64,000 nucleotides of DNA from Collinsella stercoris DSM 13279 (GCF_020735465.1 NZ_CP085935.1:372001-436000), one strand, 5' to 3'. Counted from the stretch's first letter, positions 16,288 through 24,760 are shown. The notes: generated by a model from the sequence alone, not told the origin. Made by a program: numbers and translations.

Positions 16288-16556
16288 GGTGGTGCTCCTT
16301 TGGTTGGGTTAGCGGGTGTCGTGCGGGTCGCCCGTGCAGGTCGCCCGCGCGGGCCTTCGCTGAGATTATCTCGTGTCTGTTTGGTCGGGTCGAGCAACGG
16401 ACTGTTGCGCCTATGTTGACTCGTGCGGCCTGCGATGAAGCTTTATGCCGTTGGCTATGTATGTGGATGTACCGAAGCTTGGGGACTTTGCGGCGATACC
16501 GCTCCGATTTCTAGTTGTGGAACTCGTTAATGCCTAACATCTGTGACATTAACTAG

Positions 16557-16581
16557 TATAATGTCTCAGATATGAGACATT
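16557..16581 (+). promoter_or_regulatory. -10 box and perfect operator of the HipB-like gene
   Basis: TATAAT at 16557-16562 overlaps a perfect inverted repeat with 9-bp arms, AATGTCTCA-GATA-TGAGACATT (16560-16581), ending nine bases before the ATG at 16591. The position fits autorepression by the XRE/HipB-like product. A weaker related motif lies about 30 bases upstream. Confidence 0.75.
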
Positions 16582-16590
16582 GGAGTTTAT

Positions 16591-16902
16591 ATGAAGCGTC
16601 CGACATCGATATCGATCAAGCTCGCGTCTAAACGATTTGGCGAGCACGTTGCCACATCGCGCAGGCTTCAGGAAATGACCTCGCAGGAATTGGCGGGTCG
16701 TGCGAACATTTCGCGAGCCACCTTGTCCCGCTTGGAAAAAGGAGACCCCTCCGTAGGATTCGAAGCGGTGCTGGGCGTATGTCGAGTGCTTGGAGCTCTT
16801 GATGTGCTTGTCGACTCGATCGATCCGTACGAGACGGACCTGGGTCGCGCTCGTGCGGACTGGTTGCTTCCCCAGCGAGTGAGGCATAAGAGGGCATGCT
16901 AG
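16591..16902 (+). CDS. HipB-like XRE antitoxin, orphan (no HipA)
   Basis: 103 residues. The chain matches the HipB partners found with HipA in Actinobacteria: an RPTSISIKLASKRFGEHVA opening, an HTH (TSQELAGRANISRATLSRLE), and the end LGRARADWLLPQRVRH. The gene carries its own perfect operator. No HipA kinase follows. The ATG that overlaps its stop (16897) opens a frame of only about 22 codons that closes inside the repeat at 16953. The toxin gene may have been lost or replaced here, leaving a solitary regulator. Confidence 0.82.
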   Translation: MKRPTSISIKLASKRFGEHVATSRRLQEMTSQELAGRANISRATLSRLEKGDPSVGFEAVLGVCRVLGALDVLVDSIDPYETDLGRARADWLLPQRVRHKRAC

Positions 16903-16952
16903 CCGTTGTTCGGCACAAGGCCGATGGGCTGCGGAAATCATTCAAGTTGTTG

Positions 16953-16985
16953 ACCTCAATTTAGGGACAGGCGCCAATTTGAGGT
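16953..16985. repeat. Single copy of the dispersed 33-bp repeat
   Basis: A 33-mer of the ACCTCAATTTAGGGACAGG type, imperfectly self-palindromic, sits 50 bases after the HipB-like gene, where hipA would be expected. The remaining 200 bases up to 17203 contain only a hairpin. Confidence 0.6.
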
Positions 16986-17109
16986 AGGACGGCAGCGGAG
17001 AACCCCGTGTGTTCCACGTGGTCATCTTCTCAAAGAACTCCCCTCGCGAGCATTCGCCATATCGGGTGGGGCAGGGCTTCGGACTTCCTGCGTGGCCTTC
17101 TTCGTATGT

Positions 17110-17145
17110 AACGCCCTCTCTCCTCATGCTTGGAAAGAGGGCGTT
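17110..17145 (+). terminator. Hairpin upstream of the toxin-antitoxin operon
   Basis: A perfect 10-bp stem (AACGCCCTCT at 17110-17119 with AGAGGGCGTT at 17136-17145). Only a short T-rich tail follows. It probably insulates the toxin-antitoxin operon from upstream transcription. Confidence 0.5.
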
Positions 17146-17202
17146 TCCATGACCTTTCTTGCATGTGGTATAGTTGGGCCACATTTGAGAAAGGGGCGAA
17201 GC

Positions 17203-17469
17203 ATGGCGGTCGTGGTTCCCGTGCGCGATATGAAGGATACGGCGGCTTTCACGTCGCTTGTGGAACGCGAGCGCAGCGTCACCGTCACGCGCAACGGTTA
17301 CGAGGCCTTCCACTGCCTTTCTTCCGAAGAGTGGGCCGCTCAGCGCGATGAGGTCGCAAAGGCCAAGCTGTTCTCTCGCATCCTGCTCGCGGAGCAGGAG
17401 ATCGAACGGGGCGAATACACCGACTTCGACGAGTTCGCCACGGCCCTCAAGGCCGAATATGGCCTATAG
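17203..17469 (+). CDS. Type II antitoxin, Phd/YefM-like
   Basis: 88 residues from the ATG at 17203, after AAAGGGG. The N-terminus is the Phd/YefM fold (VVVPVRDMKDTAAFTSLVE, then VTVTRNGYEAFHCLS), followed by an acidic C-terminal tail that would wrap the toxin. Its end overlaps the toxin gene by 11 bases, the usual antitoxin-first order. A -10-like TATAGT lies at 17169-17174. It probably represses its own operon together with the toxin. Confidence 0.9.
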   Translation: MAVVVPVRDMKDTAAFTSLVERERSVTVTRNGYEAFHCLSSEEWAAQRDEVAKAKLFSRILLAEQEIERGEYTDFDEFATALKAEYGL

Positions 17470-17764
17470 GCTCTCCATTTCCCGCGAGGCCCAGCGGGAG
17501 TATCGCGATATCGTTTCGTATTTGGTGGATGTGCTGAGGGGCCCGCAGGCGGCGCGACATTTCATGTCGGAGTTTGAGCGGCAGGTTTCTATCGTGCGGG
17601 ATCAACCGGAGGCGTTCGAACTGTGCCATCTGCCCGAGTTGGCAGCGAGGGGCTATCGCTCTGTTGCGGTCATGAGATATACCGTTCTGTACAAGGTTAT
17701 TGCCGACCGGGTGGTCATCGCGCACATCTTCCACCAATCGCAGGATTACGCCTGCCTGGTGTAA
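17459..17764 (+). CDS. RelE/ParE-family toxin
   Basis: 101 residues from the ATG at 17459 inside the antitoxin frame. The chain has the ParE/RelE pattern: YRLSISREAQREYRDIVSYL, an AARHFMSEFERQV helix, then RGYRSVAVMRYTVLYKVIADRVVIAHIFHQSQDY. The C-terminal HIFH..QDY is the usual family end. Such toxins cut mRNA at the ribosome or poison gyrase; which applies cannot be told. Coupled to the Phd/YefM-like antitoxin. Confidence 0.92.
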   Translation: MAYRLSISREAQREYRDIVSYLVDVLRGPQAARHFMSEFERQVSIVRDQPEAFELCHLPELAARGYRSVAVMRYTVLYKVIADRVVIAHIFHQSQDYACLV

Positions 17765-17952
17765 GTGGCATGACGGTCCATGTGCGGGACTGCCTTCTCG
17801 CACTCGATCTACCTGCGGATTGCAACCATAGGGTGCCTCAGATTTTCGTAAAATGAAGCCTCAAGTTGGTGGTGCCCGCCGCCTGGCTACCGTAGTGTTG
17901 GAGTCGCCGGCAGAGGAACACCAAGTGCCCGATGCCCGTGTACGCACATCTG

Positions 17953-18573
17953 CTAATGTAGCAGCCCCCAGGCCACGTAGCCAATTGCCCCGCCGATCGC
18001 CGCGGCAACGAGGAACATGAGCATGTCGTACGCCAAGCGATGGCGCGCTGCCCAGCCGCGGCGGGGGAGTGCGCGTGGATTGCGCTCGATTTCGCCCTCA
18101 CCGTTCATGAAGGCGAGAATCTCCTTGTACGTCACCAGGTCGTTCTTGCGCTTAATGTTGTCGATGACTGCCGCGACGACCAGTCCTGCCACCGCTGGCA
18201 GGACGGCGATGGCGTACGACACCTTGGTGCCCCAGATGCTCTCCATCCAGTCGAATGCCGGCGTCAGCATCAGCACGAGCGTCAGCGCCAACAGTCCGAG
18301 CATCAGCACGGCCAGCCACTGCATCTGCGCTCCCATTCGCTTGCGGTCCCGCTCGACGGCCTCTTCCATAATGGTCACGTCTCCCTTCACGAGCGTGTCT
18401 ATGGAGGTGTCGAACAGGATGCTCAGCATGAGCAGGCTCTGTACGTCCGGGTACGTCTTGTTCCGCTCCCAATTCGAGATCGTCTGGCGCGATACGTAGA
18501 GTTTCTCGGCGAGCTGCTCCTGTGAGATCCCCATCGCCTCACGCCTCGTCTTGATTTGGTTGCTGATGTCCAT
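17953..18573 (-). CDS. XRE HTH regulator with multi-pass membrane domain
   Basis: 206 residues from the ATG at 18573 (GGAGGTG upstream; a GTG two codons earlier is the alternative). The HTH is at residues 5-60 (ISQEQLAEKLYVSRQTISNWE) with the TYPDVQSLLMLSILFDTSIDTLVKGD ending typical of this group. A helical linker follows, then two hydrophobic helices (about 88-108 and 118-140), a charged loop and a final helix (about 183-204). It resembles Firmicute membrane-bound regulators that control nearby transporters, but none is adjacent. Function unknown. Confidence 0.85.
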   Translation of the reverse strand: MDISNQIKTRREAMGISQEQLAEKLYVSRQTISNWERNKTYPDVQSLLMLSILFDTSIDTLVKGDVTIMEEAVERDRKRMGAQMQWLAVLMLGLLALTLVLMLTPAFDWMESIWGTKVSYAIAVLPAVAGLVVAAVIDNIKRKNDLVTYKEILAFMNGEGEIERNPRALPRRGWAARHRLAYDMLMFLVAAAIGGAIGYVAWGLLH

Positions 18574-18801
18574 CGTCACCTCCCGGTCGTGAAGGAGCGT
18601 CCCGCAGAAGTGCCAGGTGCGCTATCGAATCTGTTGTACATCTTACGCAAAAGGTTGAGTTCGGCGCTGCAAAATTTGTTGTACACGCCTGTGAACTGGG
18701 GATATGTACGGGGTCGGTGACTTTCGAGGCGTGTTGGAGCCGGGCGTCTCGTTGGGGTCTTCGCGGTGCGACGGTCTGAGCGTCCGGTGCTGCATCCTCA
18801 G

Positions 18802-19066
18802 TGCGCTTCCTGAGGCCCGATGCGGTTCTTGAGACCTGATGCGCTTTTTGAGGCCTGGCGCACTTTTTGAAGCCCGATGCGCCCCGTGAGGATCGATGCG
18901 CTTTTGAAGCTCAATGCACTTCTCGAGGCTTGATGCGTTTCGCGGGGCCCGATACGTTTCGTGAAGCCCGATGCGGTTCCTGAGACCTGATGCGCTTCTT
19001 GAGGCTTGATGCACTTCATGAAATTCGGTGCACTTCTCGAAGTTCAATGCACTTTTTAAAACTCGG
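18802..19066. repeat. 19-bp tandem repeat array, 14 degenerate units
   Basis: Fourteen contiguous units of 19 bases (one of 18) of the type TGCGCTTCTTGAGGCTTGA. TGC(G/A)C and TGA/CGA at fixed places are the best conserved. The period is not a multiple of three. A fifteenth partial unit follows at 19067. The array lies between divergent genes (the minus-strand XRE gene and the plus-strand gene at 19482). Confidence 0.85.
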
Positions 19067-19107
19067 TGCACCTGACGACCGTTTGACGCTGCAATCATGG
19101 TCGTAAA

Positions 19108-19278
19108 GTGCATCGAAGATATAAAAGTGCATCGAAACTGAACGGGCGCATCGAAGTTGAGCAGGTGCATCGAAGTTGAGCGGATGCACCATGGTTGAGC
19201 GGGTGTACCAAGGTTGAGCGGGTGCATCGAAGCTGCAGAAGCACATTAAAGTTCTAGAAACGCACCAAGGTTGAGCGG
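19108..19278. repeat. Second 19-bp tandem array, nine units
   Basis: Nine contiguous 19-base units of the type GTGCATCGAAGTTGAGCGG (19108-19278). Both arrays share TGCA and TCGAAGTT but at a different internal spacing. The same GTGCATCGAAG opening also occurs singly at 13122 and 14627, on either side of the IS256 copy. Confidence 0.85.
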
Positions 19279-19297
19279 CTTGTTGAGGCAAACATGC

Positions 19298-19409
19298 CTT
19301 GCCGACGTCAGGTGTGCGCGGGACGAGTCGCATGCCACTTACCGAAGTGGCCCTTGCCCTACTTGCCGACGCCAGACGGCCGGGTCGGGTCGCATGCCGC
19401 TCGCCGAAG
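19298..19409. repeat. Two-copy degenerate repeat upstream of the 19482 gene
   Basis: About 50 bases beginning TTGCCGACG and containing TCGCATGCC and CGAAG occur at 19298-19348 and again at 19361-19409. They form the end of the repeat-rich intergenic region. Confidence 0.5.
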
Positions 19410-19481
19410 CGACAGACGTCACAGCCCATCGGAATGGTAGGGTGTGGTGCACCCGGTAGCGGCTGCAACGGAGGACACCTC

Positions 19482-20588
19482 ATGGGCGATCTGTTCGAAT
19501 CGTTTCTACGCGTGGCGATGCTCGTGCTCATTGTCGGGCCGCTCACGGCGTGGATTGCTCGCCGCGCCGCTCGCGAGCGCAAGGAGGCCACTGACAGCCT
19601 TGAGCACTTTACCGTGCGGATGCCCGCCGCCCCGCGTGTGATCCTTGCCGCATGTGCCGTTTTGTTCGAGCTGATCATGCTCGCGGTCTATGTGTGGCAG
19701 GGTCTTTCGCTGGGCATTTGGGACCATGCACTCGTGTGGTTCGGCCATGCCATGGCGCTCGCCGGCATGGGTATATGGGCCCTGGTGAGCCTGCCTCGCT
19801 TGGACGTCGATGGCGAGCACATCGCCATTCGCACGGCTCTCGGTAGGCGCAAGCGCGCAACGTTTTCCCAGATCACCCGCGCAACTCTCCACACGCAGAT
19901 GATGTCGGTCGTGCTGTATGCGGGCGATTGCGGGGGCGAGCGCAAACTCGCCACGGTCAACTTGGAAGGTACGTGCGCCACCAACTTGCTGGCCCGTTTG
20001 GCGCAAGAAGGCATCGAGGTCGCCGACGCCGTTCAGGCTCCCATGACCAAGGCCCGCCTATGTTGGGCGGCCATCAAGCCGCTCACGCTCGTGTTCGTTG
20101 GCATGGCGGTGGTGTTCTCCCTGGTCATCGCATTCATGGCGCTGTTCACCGATGAAGGTGCAGGGTTGCTGGTCATCATTCCGTTCCTGTTTATCCTCAT
20201 CGGCGGCCTGTTGCCCCTCATCATGCTGAGCATGCCCATCCGCGGCGCGTACGAGATCACCCTGCAGGAGCGTGAGCTCGGGTTCTCGTTCGCGCAGGAG
20301 ATGGCGGAGCACGGCGCCACCGGCACGGAGTTCGAGGACGATGACTGGTTCGTGTCGATCAGCAACGCGCGCATCGTGGCGTTCAGGCGCGATTACATCA
20401 AGAGGCTTTCCGCCGTCGAGGGAACCGAGAGCGGCGACCGCTGCGTGGTGACTGCGAAGAACGGCAAGAGGCACAAGGTCTACGCGGCGGGCAGCACCCT
20501 TGAGGACTTGCGCACATGGTATCGGCGCGGTCCGCGTCAACGGTCGATGGCCGATCGCGCCGTGGATGCGCTCGAGACTCTCGTCTAG
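19482..20588 (+). CDS. Multi-pass membrane protein of unknown function
   Basis: 368 residues. The ATG at 19482 follows GGAGG; the frame runs open upstream through repeat DNA but without a ribosome site. Hydrophobic helices lie at about residues 8-27, 55-75, 85-105, 205-232 and 238-260, with a cytoplasmic PH-like beta stretch between (DVDGEHIAIRTALGRRKRATF). The last 100 residues are soluble and charged, with another PH-like part (NARIVAFRRDYIKRL). The pattern recalls bPH-domain membrane proteins. No partner gene is present. Confidence 0.6.
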   Translation: MGDLFESFLRVAMLVLIVGPLTAWIARRAARERKEATDSLEHFTVRMPAAPRVILAACAVLFELIMLAVYVWQGLSLGIWDHALVWFGHAMALAGMGIWALVSLPRLDVDGEHIAIRTALGRRKRATFSQITRATLHTQMMSVVLYAGDCGGERKLATVNLEGTCATNLLARLAQEGIEVADAVQAPMTKARLCWAAIKPLTLVFVGMAVVFSLVIAFMALFTDEGAGLLVIIPFLFILIGGLLPLIMLSMPIRGAYEITLQERELGFSFAQEMAEHGATGTEFEDDDWFVSISNARIVAFRRDYIKRLSAVEGTESGDRCVVTAKNGKRHKVYAAGSTLEDLRTWYRRGPRQRSMADRAVDALETLV

Positions 20589-20879
20589 TCGAGTGCTCGT
20601 CTAGGTAAAACGCGCGCGCCTCATCCGGGGCCTCGCGGGGTTCGCGGACCCTTGCTACACAATGAGGACCGCAGGTACATGCGGCCCTCGGGTAGTGAAC
20701 AGGCCACGCAGAGGGGAGGGAAGACGCGGCCTCGTATGTTGTGAAGGCGTCCGTATCGCCTGTGCCTTCGACAAGTTAACTATATAAAACTCTTTTGCAG
20801 CTATGAGCGCTGAAAGAGCCCCACACGGTATTTCCATAAGTTAACCAACGGTTACAATGGCAGAGCCTTTTGCATTTGG

Positions 20880-20963
20880 GTGCGTGTGCGAGGGTGTTTG
20901 CCCAAGGGTACGTGCCCGAGGGTGCATGCGCGAGGGTGTTTGGCCAAGGGTGCGCGCTCAAGG
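20880..20963. repeat. 14-bp tandem repeat, six units
   Basis: Six contiguous 14-base units of the type GTGTTTGCCCAAGG. The final AGG and the initial GT are invariant. The period differs from the 19-bp arrays nearby. Confidence 0.8.
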
Positions 20964-20987
20964 GTGTATCCCCATGCCTCTTCATCT

Positions 20988-21090
20988 TTTGGCGATCCTT
21001 TGCCCTAGGGTTTTCCGTCTTTTGTCGGCGCGCTGCCTCAGGGCGCTCCGTCTTTTAGTGATCCTTCGCCCTGGGGCCTTTTCCCGTGTA
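20988..21090. repeat. Degenerate repeat with about 33-bp period, three units
   Basis: Units opening TCTTTTGGCGATCC, TCTTTTGTCGGCGC and TCTTTTAGTGATCC, each followed by a CCCTAGGG/CCTCAGGG/CCCTGGGG block about 15 bases later. Confidence 0.6.
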
Positions 21091-21304
21091 GCCTCAGGGC
21101 TCCTTAGCACCTTGCCCCTTTAGGTTCCATAGCGGCATAGCCCCAAATCCTATCGGCTTTGTAGTCCTGTGCGCTTGGCTTTGCCGTTTCCGTTGCCCTA
21201 AAGTCCCAATGCTCCATAACCCCATGGCCCTTTGCCCATATGACCCTATGGCACCACGGCCCCATGGCTTCATGGCACTATATGGGCAATGGGGGCAAAC
21301 GGGC

Positions 21305-22135
21305 TCAGCGCTCCAAGAACCGCTCGACGAGCTCCTCGAATGCACCGTCCATGCCGGTCGTGTTGAGCACCACATCGCAGGAGGGGCGCACGTCGTCCGT
21401 CACGTTGGCCACGCCCACGCCCAGGCCCGCGGCTTGGATCATCGAAAGGTCGTTGGCCGAGTCGCCCACAGCGATGACCTCGGATAGGGGGATCTCAAGC
21501 ATCTCCGCCAGGCGCGCCAGGCCCGTCCCCTTGTTCACGCCGGCTGGCATGAGCTCCAGGTAGCGCTTGGACGAGAACGTGATCTCCACACCCAGGCGCT
21601 CAGCCACGGGGGCAAGCGAGGCCCCGAGCTCCTGCAACGCGTCGAAATCGCGGTTGACGTAGAGGATCTTGACGATGTCGCGCCCTTCGAGGAAGGACAG
21701 GTCGGGGTGGTCCTTGCTGTTCACGTGGGTCACGCCCGAGATCGAGGCGAGGTACGCGCGCTCGTCGTCGTCCGCGTCGGGGACGAACACGTGCCCGTCG
21801 GCCACGTTGATGTGCATCGCCAGGCCCAGCTCGCGTCCACGGGCGTAGAGCTCCTCGGCGCATGTGCGCGAGAGCCCGTAGGTCGTGAGGGGTTCAGGGT
21901 CGCCCACGCGGTTGATGAAGCCGCCGTTGTACGACAGCACGTAGCTTCCCTCGAGCAGCTCGCGCGCCTCGCCCGGGAAGTTGTCCATGATGGAGGAGTA
22001 CCAACGTCCGCTTGAAGGGACGAACAAAACGCCGAGCTCCCTCATGCGGCGCAGCGCGCGCAGGTTGGCCGGAGGGATGGCATGGTTCGAATCGAGAAAC
22101 GTCTCGTCCATATCGCTGGCAACAAGTCGGTACAC
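21305..22135 (-). CDS. HAD-superfamily (Cof-type) phosphatase
   Basis: 276 residues from the GTG at 22135 (VYRLVASDMDE), seven bases after GAAGGGGG; an upstream start would fall in the trpS terminator. Motif I is DMDETFLD, motif II SSGR with FVPSSGRWYSS, motif III the Lys in GVNKGTGL, and motif IV GDSANDLSM. The cap domain between residues 80 and 190 is of the Cof/IIB type. Substrates are typically sugar phosphates or cofactor phosphates. It follows trpS on the same strand but is separated from it by a strong terminator. Confidence 0.92.
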   Translation of the reverse strand: MYRLVASDMDETFLDSNHAIPPANLRALRRMRELGVLFVPSSGRWYSSIMDNFPGEARELLEGSYVLSYNGGFINRVGDPEPLTTYGLSRTCAEELYARGRELGLAMHINVADGHVFVPDADDDERAYLASISGVTHVNSKDHPDLSFLEGRDIVKILYVNRDFDALQELGASLAPVAERLGVEITFSSKRYLELMPAGVNKGTGLARLAEMLEIPLSEVIAVGDSANDLSMIQAAGLGVGVANVTDDVRPSCDVVLNTTGMDGAFEELVERFLER

Positions 22136-22152
22136 GCGGACCCCCTTCGTTT

Positions 22153-22188
22153 GGAAAAATGAGGTGGGCACATTATCGCCCACCTCAT
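22153..22188 (-). terminator. Rho-independent terminator of trpS
   Basis: On the minus strand, a perfect 11-bp stem (22188-22178 with 22169-22159, 8-base loop) is followed by TTTTTCC. It lies about 90 bases after the trpS stop and just before the HAD gene's start. Confidence 0.85.
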
Positions 22189-22278
22189 ACTCAAATTGAA
22201 TGGCTCTGTTTATGCGCGGTCTGCGAGCTGCGAATTGCGCGTGCGCCGGCCCTACGGGCCGCTGGGAGCGAATAGGCG

Positions 22279-23328
22279 TTAGTACACCATGCCCATGGCC
22301 TCGCGGACCTCGGCAAGCGTCGCCTCGGCGACCTCGTTGGCGCGGCGATTGCCCTCGTGCAGCACATCCTTCACGTAGTCCAGGTCGCGCTCGAGCTCGG
22401 CGCGGCGCTCGCGGATGGGGGCGAAGTACTCGTTCACGCTCTCGGTCACGTACTTCTTGAGCTGACCGGAGCCGCCCATGCCGATCTCCTCGGCGATCTC
22501 GACCTCGGAGCGGCCGGTGCAGATGGCGGCGGTGGAGAGCAGGCCGGACACGCCGGGGCGCGCCTCGGGGTCGAACGTGATCATGCGCTCGCCGTCGGTC
22601 TGGCTTTTCTTAATGCGCTTGGCGGTCTCCTCGGCGGTCATGGAGATGTTGATGGCGTTGCCGTAGGACTTGCTCATCTTGCGGCCGTCCAGGCCCGGCA
22701 GCAGCGGCGTGTCGGACAGCAGCGCATCGACCTCGGGGAACACGTTGCCAAAGCGGTTGTTGAACTTGCGCGCGATGGTGCGGGTGAGCTCGATGTGCGG
22801 CAGCTGGTCGCGGCCCACGGGCACCACGTTGCCCTTGCAGAACAGGATGTCGCAGGCCTGGTGCACCGGGTAGGTGAGAAGCAGGCCCGTGAGCTCGTGG
22901 TTGCTCGCCTCCATCTCGGCCTTGACCGTGGGGTTGCGCTGCAGCAGGGCCTCGCTCACGAGCGAGAGGAACGGCAGCATGAGCTGGTTGCAGGCCGGCA
23001 CGGCGGAGTGGGTGTAGATCATGGTCTTGTCGGGATCCAGGCCGCAGGCCAGGTAGTCGATGACCATGTTGTAGACGTTGTCCTGGATGTTCTCGGTGGA
23101 GTCGCGGTCGGTGATGACCTGGTAGTCGGCGATGAGCACGTTGGTGTGGACGCCCAGCTCCTGCAGCTCGACGCGGCTCTTGAGGGTGCCGAAGTAGTGG
23201 CCCAGGTGCAGGCGGCCGGTGGGGCGGTCGCCCGTGAGCATGGTGTACTTCTCGGGGTGCAGGGGCAGGTCGGCGCGGATCTCGTTGCTGCGCTTGAGGC
23301 TCACGTCGTAGCTGAGTTCGTTGGGCAT
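22279..23328 (-). CDS. trpS: Tryptophan--tRNA ligase
   Basis: 349 residues, normal length. The ATG at 23328 follows AAAGGAGA; the long upstream frame is not coding. Class I synthetase motifs are visible: the HIGH equivalent in RPTGRLHLGHYFG (near residue 40) and KMSKS in GRKMSKSYGN (near 215). The region between (PVHQACDILF, GRDQLPHIELTR) is typical of TrpRS. It charges tRNA-Trp in the cytoplasm. No T-box leader is evident in the 170 bases upstream. It ends at its own terminator. Confidence 0.97.
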   Translation of the reverse strand: MPNELSYDVSLKRSNEIRADLPLHPEKYTMLTGDRPTGRLHLGHYFGTLKSRVELQELGVHTNVLIADYQVITDRDSTENIQDNVYNMVIDYLACGLDPDKTMIYTHSAVPACNQLMLPFLSLVSEALLQRNPTVKAEMEASNHELTGLLLTYPVHQACDILFCKGNVVPVGRDQLPHIELTRTIARKFNNRFGNVFPEVDALLSDTPLLPGLDGRKMSKSYGNAINISMTAEETAKRIKKSQTDGERMITFDPEARPGVSGLLSTAAICTGRSEVEIAEEIGMGGSGQLKKYVTESVNEYFAPIRERRAELERDLDYVKDVLHEGNRRANEVAEATLAEVREAMGMVY

Positions 23329-23503
23329 GGTCTCTCCTTTACATGTGCCCGTGCGGGCCTTGATGTGGACGGGTGCGTGCGGACGGGTGCGCTGTGCGCG
23401 CTGCGCGGCAAACGCGCGGGCGCGGGGGATGGGCAGGGTCTCACGTCGCGCGGAGTTCGCAAGGCGGATGGGCGCGCGGCGTGCTCTCGCGGACGGGGCG
23501 GGG

Positions 23504-24760
23504 TCAGTCGTCCTCGCGGGCGTGCGCATCGCGACTGCGGTGCGGCCCCTTGCCCGGCAGGAGCTCCCCGAGCCGCTCGATGCGCTCCTCGTGCGCCTCG
23601 GCCGCCGCGCGCTTCTCGTCGGCAAAACCGGGGTCTTCGGGCGTGACGATCTCATCGCGCTTGGTCTTGGGGTTGTAATGGTGCCGCAAGACCGGCTCGA
23701 ACAGATGCAAGCGCGTCGCGAACAGCGCCGAGCATGCGAGCAGCACGAGGAAGATGACGATGCGGGGACCCACGGAGACCTGGTTGATGATCACCGCGCC
23801 GAGCGAGAGCAGCAGGCACCAGCCGTAGATGAGCAGCACCGCCTGCCGCTGGTCGTAGCCCTCTTGGATGAGGCGATGGTGGATGTGCCCCTTGTCGGCC
23901 TGGCCGATGCTTACGTGCGCGCGGCGGCGGCGCACGATGGCGGACAGGGTGTCGAGGATGGGCACGCCGGCCACGATGAGCGGGATGATGAGCGAGGTGA
24001 GCGCGGCGGTGCGGCTCACGTTGAGCAGCGAGATGGTACCCAGCCCAAAGCCCAAAAGCAGCGAGCCGGAGTCGCCCAAAAAGATGGTGGCGGGGTGGAA
24101 GTTGTACCGCAGGAACGCGAGGCAGGCGCCAAAGAGCGCGATGGAGAGCGTGGCGGCGTCCAAGCGGCCGGAAAGGACGGCGAAGGAGAACATGGAGAGC
24201 GACGCGATGCCGGAGATGCCCGCGGCGAGCCCGTCGAGCCCGTCGATGAGGTTGATGATGTTGGTGAACGCCACCAGGTAGATGACCGTGATGGGGTAGG
24301 CGATGAGCCCCAAGTCGATCTCGGTGCCCGGGACGAGCGGGTTGACGACCCGGCCTATGAGCAGGCCCGCCGAGGCGGCGACGCATGCGGCGAGCACCTG
24401 ACCGAGGAGCTTCTTCTTGGGGCTGAGGGAGCGCACGTCGTCCACGGCACCCGTCGCGACGACGATGAGGAAGGCGACGCCGAGCAGGGGATAGTTGATG
24501 CTCATGCTGGGGTGGGGAATCAGGATGGGCGGCCAGCCCAGCAGCTTGATGCCCGCGATCTCGACGATGAGCGCGCAGCAGAGCCCCGCAAAGACGGCGA
24601 GTCCCCCCAGGCGCGGGATGGGCGTGGTGTTGATGCGGCGCTTGGAGGGGTAGTCGATGGCCCCCCAGCGCTGCGCGAGGCGCTTTGCGATGGGAACGCA
24701 CAGGTAGGTGGCAAGGAAGGCCGCGGCAGCCACAAAGAGGTATGGCATCGCATGTTCCAT
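23504..24760 (-). CDS. WecA/TagO-like UDP-GlcNAc:undecaprenyl-phosphate transferase
   Basis: 418 residues with about 11 membrane helices and a charged C-terminal tail of about 50 residues. Signature loops of the MraY/WecA superfamily are present: DDVRSLSPKKK (Asp pair), NIINLIDGLDGLAAG, and FLGDSGSLLLG. A C-terminal cytoplasmic loop contains HxH-type residues (GHIHHRL). It starts the lipid-linked precursor of teichoic acid or another surface glycan. It does not belong to the dcw cluster 18 kb away, which has its own MraY. Start ATG at 24760; an internal ATG four codons later is possible. Confidence 0.9.
   Translation of the reverse strand: MEHAMPYLFVAAAAFLATYLCVPIAKRLAQRWGAIDYPSKRRINTTPIPRLGGLAVFAGLCCALIVEIAGIKLLGWPPILIPHPSMSINYPLLGVAFLIVVATGAVDDVRSLSPKKKLLGQVLAACVAASAGLLIGRVVNPLVPGTEIDLGLIAYPITVIYLVAFTNIINLIDGLDGLAAGISGIASLSMFSFAVLSGRLDAATLSIALFGACLAFLRYNFHPATIFLGDSGSLLLGFGLGTISLLNVSRTAALTSLIIPLIVAGVPILDTLSAIVRRRRAHVSIGQADKGHIHHRLIQEGYDQRQAVLLIYGWCLLLSLGAVIINQVSVGPRIVIFLVLLACSALFATRLHLFEPVLRHHYNPKTKRDEIVTPEDPGFADEKRAAAEAHEERIERLGELLPGKGPHRSRDAHAREDD

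Larger units (their letters stand above)
20589..21304. other. Repeat-rich intergenic region without a gene
   Basis: About 700 bases between the ends of two convergent genes. It holds an AT-rich patch (about 20770-20860), a 14-bp array (20880-20963), units of about 33 bases (20988-21090) and loosely repeated CCATGG-containing sequence to 21290. No convincing gene, tRNA or terminator is seen. Confidence 0.6.

Noticed and set aside
18643..19227. A 194-codon minus-strand frame through the 19-bp arrays with an apparent 19-residue repeat
   Set aside because: Three 19-bp units equal 19 codons, so any open frame would look periodic. No ribosome site, no family, and units with an 18-base length break the frame logic.
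18802..19278. CRISPR array
   Set aside because: The repeats are contiguous and degenerate with no unique spacers, and no cas genes are present.
22200..22278. tRNA or attachment site near trpS
   Set aside because: No cloverleaf or TTCGA-type T-arm could be found here or elsewhere in the window.
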